This document shows, one piece after another, positions 46,015 to 57,000 of a stretch of DNA of 64,000 nt (within the stretch, counting starts at the first letter, position 1; every line of letters starts with the position of its first letter). The notes beneath the pieces were generated by a model that saw nothing but the letters and a program-made list of their open reading frames with translations, made no database searches and was not told the origin of the DNA. The stretch is from Labyrinthula sp. Ha (lineage: Eukaryota > Sar > Bigyra > Labyrinthulida > Labyrinthulaceae): NCBI GenBank assembly GCA_015227615.1, contig JAALGZ010000034.1, forward strand, positions 62,001 to 126,000, read 5' to 3'. A program made the position numbers and the translations under genes.

Positions 46015-47575
46015 ATGTTAACGGATAATATTCTCAACACATTAAGAAAGGTATTTGAAGAAAAGCACAATGTAAGGAAAAAGACAACGAGTATATTACT
46101 CTCTGGTTTCGAGGGAATAGGTAAAAGGTTCTTGGTTAGGAAAGTATCAGAGGAGCTCAAGATACCGTGCTTTAAGTATGCTAATAGTGAAGAATTTGTG
46201 GACGAAGATGGCTGTTTCCCGTTCTTGACAGGACTCTCAGATCTATGCTTGAAGGTCCTGGATATCTCCACAAATTTTGATAAGTTTATTTTAATTTTCG
46301 ATGATAGAGAATTTTCTTTAGATCCATATTCTAATCAGTGGGTGGAGTTCTTCAAACTGCTTTCTCAAGAATTTCCTGCCAGAGTACTACTCTTTTACTT
46401 AACTTCTGAAGTCAGTAAGATACCTTCAAGTTTTCTCCATATTTTTAGTTATTCTTTTGTTTTAGATATCCCGTCTATAGAACAAAGGGAAAAAATATTT
46501 TCTTCACTATTACCAAATTCTCCTTCCTTAGCTAAAGAACTTTCAAGACATTCCCACGGTTTTCTTCCAAAAGATATCATAAATGTTTTTCAGAACGAAG
46601 ATACATTATTACTCTCTTTAGGAAAAACTATTGATGACATTATTGATAAAATTAAAAATACAGTGCCTTCTCTTCTATCTACACAGTTTAAAGAAGTAGG
46701 CTCTAAGTTTATTGCTCTTAGCCCAGCAGACATAGAAACAACCCTTGATAAGGTTTATGGTCTTCAGAACGAGAAGAAAATACTGAAAGATATTTTTAGT
46801 CAAGTTTATTCTTCTGAATATATTGATACTGGTATTATTTTTCATGGTCCACCAGGTATAATTTTGTTTTCAGGTGATTAAAGGAACGGGAAAAACATTG
46901 TTGGCTGCCGGTATAGCAAAAGAAAGTGGTTATAACTTCATGTACGTATCTATTGGAACTTTGATATTGGGTGAAATTGGAGAAAGTGAAAAAGGTTTAG
47001 CTAGATTGTTTGAGACAGCAAGAGCAATGTCACCTGTAGTTTTGTTTGTTGATGAGCTTCAAGGTATTTTCTAACTTTCTTTAAACTTAGCCGCATTTGG
47101 AGAGAGAAGAAGTAGAAAAGATAGTATCGTATCAAAGCTGACTACACAGCTGCTGTTAGAGTTTGAAAAAATTGAGGAGGAAAGCAAGCACGTTATTGTA
47201 ATTGGAGCAACAAACATATTAGAAAAAATTGACTCTTCTCTCTTAAGGAAGAATAGGTTTGGACTACAACTTGAAATTGCTTTACCCAATATTGATGTCA
47301 GGCTTCAAATTTTGACAGAGGAAATGGGGAATCACTCAAATTGGGCAGATGATGTTGATGTTCAAGAGCTTGCTGCTTTAACAAAGGGTTGGTCCCCAGC
47401 TGACCTGTTTTCCCTTCATAATGATGCCTCTTTAGCTTCACTTGAGAAGGCTTTCATGAAAAAAATGCCTTCTCTAGAGAGCCCAGAGCGAGGAATAGAA
47501 GACATGGAAATAACAATTTCCCAAGCAGATTTATTGTATGTGATACTTGAAGACAGCTCAAAGAAGCCAACATGA
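46015..47575 (+). CDS. Tandem AAA+ ATPase, three exons
   Basis: Coding segments are 46015-46855, 46884-47063 and 47091-47575, giving 501 residues. Introns of 28 and 27 nt fall inside the second ATPase domain. Splicing restores HGPPGTGKTLLA (Walker A, near residue 279) and joins VLFVDELQ to AAFGERRSRKDS. The second domain continues VIVIGATN and LLRKNRFG (sensor and arginine-finger region). The first domain (about residues 20-160) is degenerate: its P-loop reads GFEGIGKR, without the Ser/Thr. The Walker B reads DELQ instead of DEID. Order and spacing recall type II AAA proteins such as PEX1/PEX6 or AFG2/SPATA5L1, but no N-terminal adaptor domain is present and I cannot decide among them. Confidence 0.85.
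46856..46883 (+). other. 28-nt intron (AAA+ gene, first)
   Basis: GTA start, AAAG end, placed inside the Walker A codons. Removal gives GPPGTGKT; reading through gives a stop within a few codons. Confidence 0.85.
47064..47090 (+). other. 27-nt intron (AAA+ gene, second)
   Basis: GTA start, a CTAAC branch-like motif in the middle and TAG end. It lies just after the Walker B motif. Confidence 0.85.
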
Positions 47576-47775
47576 ACCTGTGTCAGTATAGTTCGTTGGT
47601 CAAAGATAGATAGACTATTTGCAGAGGTTTAGCAAAATATATGTAATGTGCACAAACTGAAAAGAGACTTCTGATTACTTATTGGTACTCTACAAGGCTT
47701 AAAGCTCTAATTTGTGTGTCTTATAAGTTACACATACATCTAATATTTTCATGTGTTGACTCTACAAAAACTCTG

Positions 47776-50700
47776 CTACTGATCCAAAGGTGGTGGCGGA
47801 GGAGGCGGGGGAGACATATTAACATCTTGCCACTTCCCCTTGTTGCCATCGTTAATTGGTTGAGAACCTTGTCTAAGCAACTGTATCAACTGATCTCCTA
47901 GCTGTCCTGTTCTTGTCATATTAGTTGCTACCGTCGACTTTGAAGGTCTTCTTACACCAAGCCCACCTGTGGTCTTCGCATCAAACACAACGCTGTCAAA
48001 ATCTGTATCTACCTCCGACATACTTACTGCTCGATTATTACTCGAATAATGTCCTTCTTCTGGCATAGGGGGAGGTGGTGGAAAGGAAAAACCGGAAAAT
48101 GTACCAATCCTTGTCATCTTACGTGAAGTTGGAGTCTTTGCCTTGGCAGAGCCTGCCAATTGTCTCCTACTTTTAGACTGGGGTTTGAGCTTCGCCTTTG
48201 GCAATATTGGCCGTTGTTCATAGTCACCTGTTTCGAGCTGATATACATCAGCCATAGAAGAAGGAAGGACCGATTGACTTCTCGAGTTGTTAGATACCTG
48301 GAAGTGATTTTCAGCAATACAGTCTCCACAAACTAGCTCTCCAGTTAGTCCATCCATAATAATCTTATCCTTTGCTGTTAAAGGTTTATCACAGTCTGCA
48401 CATTGTGGCACACATTGTTTATGGTACTTTGACCCAAACAACTCACTGAAAGACTCATCCTGATATATTTTCTTTGAGCACTCTCTACACGTAAGCTTTC
48501 CATGATCTCCACACAGAATTTTCCCTTCTTTAATTATAAACCATAATCTCCCGTTGCTTTCACGTTCGATCATAGTTGGGCAACCAGGTACTGAACACTT
48601 AAAACAATTTTGATGAATATCTAGCAACTCACCAGTCTTAAGAAGGGTTTGAAAGCCCTGCTCACTACCAATGGACTTTGTACAGACAAAGCAAGTTGTA
48701 TCATCAACTGCGTGCTTCATACACATCAACTTGTTACCCTTATAAGCGAAATCCTTAGTTTGAACTTTTCCTCTATTCTGGTCATAAAGGGGATCGTCAC
48801 AAGTACTACAGGCAAAGTGTTCCAAATGGTAACTACCCTTATCTGTATTTATTCGGGTAGTATCAATTCTTTCGCCACAGGCTAAACACTCGGGATTGAA
48901 TAGATCTTGATAGCAACTCGGACAGTATAAATGTTCATTTACAAAGAAATGTTTTCCAACAATGTCGTTGTCACAGCTAACACACTTGAAACAACGTTCG
49001 TGAAAATGACGATCCCCTGTTCTAATTTGGGTCTCACTTGTATGAATCTTACTATAACAGGCGCCACAAAACTGAGGTTCTTCATTGACGCTAGATTTCT
49101 TCTTGGGCAGGCTTTGTTTCTTAACTGCAGGCTCCTTTGGATAACCTGATAAGATTCCAATAGCCATCTTCAAGGCATCTGCCCCAGAGGCGTTCACAGT
49201 TTTCTGGTCTCCATTCAGGTCTACATCACTACCCACGATTGTTGTAGCAGGGATCGGTGGTGGAGGCATATCCTGATCAAATCTTGGCTTAGGGTTTAGT
49301 TGCCTGTTTGAACCATTCAGGGCGAATTCAGGTACACTAGTCTTTCCAAAATTTCTTCCATGGTTATTCATGAGCAAAAGCGTCTTCTTATGCTCTGGGG
49401 GTTGCAACTTATGTGTCGTGGAATCTTTCCCACCTCTATGAGCAACATTAGTAACGGCCAGGGGCATTGGCACCACCTCAGAAGGATCTATATTAACTTG
49501 TTTCGTTTCTGTAGAAGTTGACTCTGAAACTACATTAGTTGCCCCAACTCTAAAGGTTGTAAACACAGGTACTCTATCATTGAGAGAGACTCCCTCAAGA
49601 GTGCCATTTTGAGCTGGTTTAAAATTCTTTAGCGCAGAGTTAGAGCTAGTAAAGAATATTCTATCGGGGTAATCAGGAATTAAGCCAGTCCCTTCATACT
49701 TATAAAGCTGATTAAGTTCAAACTTTTGATGATAGATTTGAGCAACCGTTGCTTTAGAAAGACTACTACTAGAATTTTCTTGTAACCCTAAACTAGAAAA
49801 CAACCCAACACGCATGGCAGTAGGAGGGTAACTCACTGGCAACTCCGAAAATACTTCAAAACCTTGGACATCCTCCTTTAGTATAGTGTTCACTTCATCA
49901 AACTCAGAGACCAAATAATAAAATCTATCCTTTGTCCATTTTGGTATTGAATTGTCAACAACCATATAATTTCTCAAATTATCATCATCTAACTCAGCTG
50001 AAAGAGATGTATTAAAATTTCCAAGTAACAAAGTATGGTCTGCTTTCTTTTGAAAGTTGTGAAACTGAATAAGTTTCTCCATACATTGCACTCTCTGTTC
50101 AGTTCCATCAGACCCAATTCCAGAGGGAAGTTGTGTATTTATAACTATTAAACTAGTATCAAATATTTTTATTGAAACGGAAAAAGCTAATGGAGTTTCT
50201 TTCCTTGAAAGAGTTTTAGCTACTTGACGTCTTCTACGAGCTCCTTTAGTAAGTGCTCCTTTATCAAGTTCAAAATATATTTTTTGAACATTTTTTCTTT
50301 CAAATACTTTTTCTTCAACTAAGTCTGAACTAACATATATGCAAGTTACAAGACAGGTAGATGAACTAGATTTTACAAAGTGCATGTATTCCTGATATCG
50401 AGACCCTTTACTTTGGAGATGGTTCAGAAAGATTGGCCCTAGTGGACTGACATTCTTCACACTTTGAAGACATATTACATATACGTCAAACCCAACAGGT
50501 ATCCAAAAAGAAATAGCTGAGTTTGTTAATTTGGTAGTAATATTTTGCATACAGAAGGTTGAGGTGAATAAAGAGATATCACTTTCTCCTTCTCCTTGTA
50601 AAGGAGGTGGCGCCATAGGAGGAAGAACATCCTCGACCAACTTCAGCATGGTCTCGTCAGCTTGAAAAGTAGGTTGTTGCCCTAGATAGTTAGAAGCTCC

Positions 50701-50803
50701 TCCTCGGGAAGAGTTGGTGAAACTATTCTCACCAGTCCTCCCTTTCTTCTTCTTGTTTCGAAAAAGCCTAAAAGTTAAATAAACACTTACATATATACTT
50801 CAT
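47776..50803 (-). CDS. Inositol-phosphatase-like / four-LIM / polyproline fusion protein
   Basis: Coding segments are 50803-50799 and 50767-47776, giving 998 residues. A 31-nt intron separates a 5-nt first exon (ATGAA) from the rest; if this is wrong, translation starts at 50649 (957 residues). Residues about 85-400 fit the endonuclease/exonuclease/phosphatase fold of inositol 5-phosphatases: DVYVICLQS, INTQLPSG, LLLGNFNTS, YPDRIFF, NDRVPVF. In active enzymes these read GLQE, GDxNYR, CDRIL and SDHxPV; the His is Arg here, so activity is doubtful. Residues about 567-816 hold four LIM domains with regular Cys/His pairs. Two proline runs (FPPPPPMP and the C-terminal P8) could bind profilin or EVH1/SH3 domains. 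A cytoskeletal scaffold at phosphoinositide-rich membranes is inference. Confidence 0.85.
50768..50798 (-). other. 31-nt intron after a 5-nt coding exon (LIM fusion gene)
   Basis: GTA start, TTTAAC branch-like motif, TAG end. The downstream frame is open and basic (LFRNKKKKGR) right up to the acceptor, and splicing joins it to ATGAA in frame. Confidence 0.6.
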
Positions 50804-51020
50804 AAATGTTTTAGTACGGTTTAGTTGGGCTTAAAATACTTTGTGTTTTTGGAGTCTTCGCTGAATTCTCAGATTTTTGCGATAAGTTAGCTTTTAATAA
50901 GTATTTAAGCGAATTTATTCCTTGTATTAATCGAATACAATAACACAAAAACAGCACCACACACGTAATTGCCCAAAACTTATTTGAAACAACAGATCTA
51001 TTTTTTGGGGAAAAAGACAC

Positions 51021-54000
51021 TAATACGAAAAAATACCTTCTTTATGAGAAACAATCTCTGTTAATGGAGAGAAGTTAACTAAAAAAGTTATTTAATGCAA
51101 AAACTTTGAGCTAAAATTGGGATTTTACTAAAACATGAGAAATTTGTCAAAGCACTTATAACCACCCTTGTTGAACTTTAATAAGCAAAAGTGTTAGGTT
51201 ACTTTATGGTTGCCTATGGAACTAATCGAAGAAAAGCTTCAAGGAACTACCGATTTAGTTTGCAACAATTCAAATAAGATCATGGTTGTATTATAACATT
51301 ATCAGCTATTTTGTGCACTAGTTACCGGTAACTTCAATTTCCCATGAAACCTAAGAAAAACTAAATATACTGCGTTGTGTGCAACTACAGATAGTGGTTC
51401 ATTTACATTTATTCTTAATTTATTGCCAAATTTTTAGTTATACTTGTTTCGTTGAAAATGATCGAGGCTTCCCCAACATTTTAGATTAATATATGTTGAT
51501 ACTTGGGATTAAAAATTAAACTGGGCTATATGACCCGTATTAAGTCTACGGAAGAAGCCGATCTTAGAATATATATTATTACAAAGAATTTTCACTATAC
51601 GTTCAATCTTTAATTATCTGGTGGTAAGCCGAGGAGGGTTACCCTACAGGTTTAAATTCTTTCTTAATGCATTTTCAAGTGATTCTAAATAACAGGAACA
51701 ATATTTCTCCTTTATACCTATTTTCCGATATAGTAAAATGAAAACAGAATAACTAACCAACACATATTTCATCTTTCTTTGGCTAAGAACCATTCTCACT
51801 CTAATAGTAATTTTGTGGTGGTTTTATTCAGCACAGTAATTTTAATCGAGAAAATAGTACAACTAAAGCACCTTTGCAGAATATCTAAACTCAGAGAAGA
51901 ATAATTGCAGGATGACCATAAACAAGGATTATATCTAGTGCAAAACATAGTTTTTTACATATTGTATTTTTTCTTCATGTAAGGGGTTTTAAATTCGATT
52001 GTTATTGAAACACTTTTGAAGGGTAAAGAAGTACATAGATATTTAGCCTTAACTTAGTACATTGTACTACATATGGTACTAATATTAACTTCATCTTGAG
52101 CATGACTGTAATTTATAGGAGCACTTTAACAAACGCCAGACATCATTACATTGACAATAGTTGGATTAGCAATTTAGGAATTAATCCAAGTAATACCTTC
52201 AAATAGGTTTAAGTTAACTTTGTGGTATTTCCAGTGCCAGTCGTTAGTTACGTCTTTGGGTTGCGCTTATTTTTATAGTTATATTTTCTTGTTTAAGTAA
52301 TTTCTAAGGACAAAATTAGAAATCCATAATCACTAAGTATGAACCAACTTGCAAATGTCTAGAGCTATTTTTATTGTCGCAGTAGCTTTCATAAAAAGAT
52401 TAAATTATCAGTTAGAGTTATACTCAGACTACTTAACACTAAGAAAACAGACTTTTCCGGTCTCTGGTAGGGCTAGGGATACCAAATTCCTGTGTTATCT
52501 CTCTAAAAGAGATAAAGTGCTTAGGTTTTACAAAGAGCCGGGTCCGAGTCTTACTAAATTAGTTGGCATAGAGGAACAAGATTTAATATATTGTGCTCTT
52601 GTCTTAAGTTTAAATTTTTATCCATTGAATCAAGAGTTGGAACCCAATTCTCTTCGAATCAAATAATTCATAATATATTATGAGTGTAGTACCACAAGCT
52701 TTTAATAATACTAACACTTAAAAGCTGATGCAACTAGTTTCATAACATACTTAGTACTCATGAACCAGATGTTGGAAGAATGTTTCTATAGGGTTAATTT
52801 TAGTGTCAAGATTACATACAACTCAACCTAAATAATTTGCAGGGAACTTTTATTACTCATTAGTTAGACTAACAGTAAATTTCGTATTATTGGTATCATA
52901 TATGCGTATTAATTTCATTGCAGATTTTCCATAAAAAGATTGAAAATGGAACACAGATTTTGATTACCTAGAGGCAACCGTAATACTAAGGAAAAAATTA
53001 TCAGGGTTGTAAGTTCCAAGCATCTCTAAACGAATTTGGTAAGTTTCCCGGTCAAATGAAGTCAGAAGAGTGCATTGGTCCATGAAATTCGGTTTTTTAT
53101 CAGTTTTAGTGAAGAGATATATTCCAGACTAAATTGGCTAAGACTAAAATTTAATGTTTGTCACTGAATTCATTTAAAGATGGAAATATCGTCAAACCAT
53201 AGATTATCCAGGTAGGTGCTCTCCTCGACACGAAAAACAACTTAGTTTGATTTTGTTTTCAATGTAGTATCATGACTCTGCCAAAGTTCCTCATGGGTAA
53301 ATTTAAAGGATATTTCTTTCCTTTTACCAACTATGGGTTCGTTAACAATATCTTTTAGGTAACACTGCTTATTCTCCATAACGTTTGTTTATAATATATT
53401 TAGCATACTTGAACTTCACACAATGGAGTTGAGCGCATAATTCCAAGGTCTTGTTCACCAATAAACTATTTGATTTTGAATATGTTTCTTAAGCTCTCCG
53501 CCGTTCTATTCTATGATAGTGAGTTATACATGGCAATGACATCATTAGTTCTTTTTGATCTCCTCCCCACAGCTATGCGATTGATAGAACTAATTTAATA
53601 ATCATGAAAAACCCTTTTATAAACTGTATAAATGTAAATAGTCAATTTTTTCTAGGCTTTTAATTAATCCTAACTAATACATCTATAGAAGATCTAAGTG
53701 AATAAAAATTCTGTGCCTGTGGATCTCCTGCTAGAAGTTTCCCACCCCCGTCAATTTGAAATGGAACGGGTTCTAATTGATGTTATCAACAAAAATAACA
53801 AGTTATCAAATGCTGTCTATCATATAAATAAATATTTAAAAGTTTTAAGCTGAAGTATCTACTGTCAAACTTATTCCGATTAAACCGCGAAGTACCTGGT
53901 AGCTCTTGTGATACCTGTTATTTCAGAAATTGGCGATTCTAGAAATACTTACATTAAGTTCACATTCACCACATAGCTTTTTTTTTAATATTGGGATCAT

Positions 54001-57000
54001 CAGCTTAGAATTCCCTTAAATCCTGTACAATCGGGATGGTGGGTGTGCATTTGTTCATAAACACGAGCTTAACTGACCCCATCTTTTTTAAAGTTGAGCT
54101 AAGTTCATATCGACATGATTTCCTCGTGAGAAACTTCAGTTAGTCCAAATTTTCTTATCTAAAAACTATGAATTTTTATTCTAAGCTCCTAAATAATCCT
54201 TTATATTGAAAGTGCTTCTTTACTTTTGTTTATGTTCATTCTTCCTCGTGTATTTTACTCCACTGGACCAAATTTTATTTTCGCCAGTTGAAAATTCAAC
54301 GCCTTTGAAATGTTATAGATTATTTGATCGTCGTATTAACAGTCATTTCTAGATAGTGTATATTCTCCCAGGGCGCTAGAAATCAATGAAAACACCAAAG
54401 TTTGTACTTGAATTTAGGTACACTATATTTTCCAGCAAAATATTTTTACAATCAATTGCAAAAATGCATTTATCCACACAAAGAAAGAATAGGAAAGGGA
54501 ATTCGGAAAAGTAGGAAAAAAATCTGCAGTTTAAGCAACTTATAATAATACTGTTTCTTAAGGATTCGCGGCTTACATAAAATTATCCAAGATTATTAAT
54601 GAAAGGGAGTTACTTGTGATATACTCTCGAAGAACAAACCTAACCCAAGGGATATTACAACCCAACTTACCAAAATAGATCATGGTTAACTTTTAGTATG
54701 TTAGTTTTGACACATTCAAATAGATGCAAAACTGCTATTGGTAGTAATTGTTGTGACATATTATACATGAAAAATAATGTCTGTAATCCTTCTTCTTGTA
54801 CTAACCTGGTCACGTTATCTGTATTATTAGCTACGCATAGAGCTTAGCATAAATTTGTCCATTGTAATCCAGTTGATAGTGTTTAATTGGTAAGTGTTAG
54901 CTTTATTCCATTGATCCTTTATCATATAACTTAATAAAATGTGTTTAAGGATAAGTATGGAATTGATCCATAAATAGTAATATGCTAGTCACATAGTTTA
55001 CACCCTTAATGGTGAACATGAACAAATATCACAATTGATGTTGAAATCAATTTATGTAATTTAATCTTGATACTTTGAATTGATAATACGGTCACTCCAT
55101 ACTAGTAGAAGAGATAAGATGTTTTAGAAATGACATCTTAGTTTAAGGAATAGCCGGTTTAGTCGACTTATATTATGCAAAGCACCATGAGTGTATAAAA
55201 TAACATACGTTATATCTGTTCATTTAGAGATTCTTAATTGCACTCCTTAATAACTATCTTCTTAATCACATAAACCTTTTAATATTAAAGGGTAATGAGT
55301 ACAGATATTTGCTCTTCCTTATCTGAAAATTTGACATTTCATTAGATGTCTTTTCATCAAGATCTTAAGAATTTTTATAGAATGATAGATTTTTCTTTAA
55401 TTCAAAATAAATTCATTTTAATGGCATATAATACTAAAATTTCCAACTTTGAATAATATGAAATCCGGTATATTAATATCTAGAGCCAAAATGCGTCCTG
55501 AGTGACAAAGAAAAATTGCAAATATAAAATTAGAAATATCACTGCTGAATTGTTAAACCCATTTATTTAACTCTGATCCTCATACAACTGACATTTTATT
55601 CCCCCATAATTAATAGCCAAAATAATGGTTTATTCTATGTGGTATTTTTTTTATAAATTATATGCTGCAAGATGGACCCAACTTCCATGCACGTGTCCCA
55701 AGTTTAGAAATAGAACATCAAACATATATCAATGTGTTAGATCCTTTAGCTGTCAAGAAGAAGATTATCTGCAGAAAAACGGAAAATTATATTTCTGGTG
55801 CTTCTTAGGTAAATTTAATACATGTGCAGAAGAAATATTTATGAGAACATACGTAGATGTCCATCACCGTCGCAGTAACCTAATTATCAAAGGCCATTGA
55901 CTTTAGAAATAAAAATTCTTTTCTTTACAAATAGCCATCAAAATTTATTGTTTATATCTATCTATATATTATATTTTTTGTAAAATAATGGTAAAGGTTG
56001 AATTAGTTTACATTTGAGTAAATTTTAAAATTGATAATGTTGTCAATTATCAGATGATTACAATTTACACTCTGCTTGCCAATAAGAGACTTGGGATTTT
56101 ATTTCTACTTGAATAATTTTACTATAATTCTGATTGTTGCTTAACTGCTATTACTTAACACAAATAATAAGGAAGCAATCATAATCAATGACGAAGAAAA
56201 CATTTTTATTAACTCATCATTTTTCGCACTAAAGTCCAAGATAAATGACATAAAAATAACTGACATTATATTTATGATTTAATGTTAAGTGCAATTTCTT
56301 TAAAGCAGCAGACAATAATAGTCAAGTTGAATAAGAATCATTAAGTCTTACCAAGCTCATCGTCTATTTTAAAAGATCATTAAAATTCTAAAAATAAAAT
56401 GAACTATTGAGAGGTGCAAACCTCAGGCAGAGATCCTGCTGATATTTTATGAAACATTGAGCAAAACATAACTAGAGCTTCATAGGTCTTTTCGCCAACA
56501 AAATTTCATCTTTGTATTTATTTCGAACTAATTTCAGTTGATTTCCTAGACAAGATGTTTAATACTTTTGGGACTGTTTATGAAAACCCGCAATTTCTCA
56601 TATCTATTAGTTGGTGTATATCAAAGTAATAATCCTAACCGCTATGAAAACAAGAACGGGTAGCTCTTTATATTAAATGAAAAATAGGCGTTATTTTGAC
56701 ACATTATCTATGCTAAGTTCTTAAAACGGATTTCTTCTTTGGTATTGCTCCAGAAGAATACGGGCTCCACATGGTCTGACTTAAAGACCGACTCCTAGAG
56801 TAAGAATCCTTATGTGCTTATTCATATAGGTACTGATGATTTTGTTAAATGATTGTAGGGTATTCAAAAGTGTTTATACTAAATAAAGACTCTATTAAAG
56901 ATAAATAAAATATTATTGCTTAGTAGGTAAATAATGGCTACGTAAAGTATCGTGAAACTCTCAGGCACCGATGTTAGAGGTAGTAGTAGAATCAATAAAA

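Noticed and set aside
50811-51020. 69-codon minus-strand frame with a membrane-like segment just upstream of the LIM fusion gene
   Set aside because: The frame has no ATG (it opens at GTG) and cannot be spliced in frame to the downstream gene with a plausible small intron.
52355-52666. 103-codon plus-strand frame
   Set aside because: No domain, no conserved features and isolated in an 11-kb empty stretch; length is compatible with chance in this region.
55625-55900. 91-codon plus-strand frame with several Cys
   Set aside because: The Cys do not form a recognisable finger and there is no supporting context.
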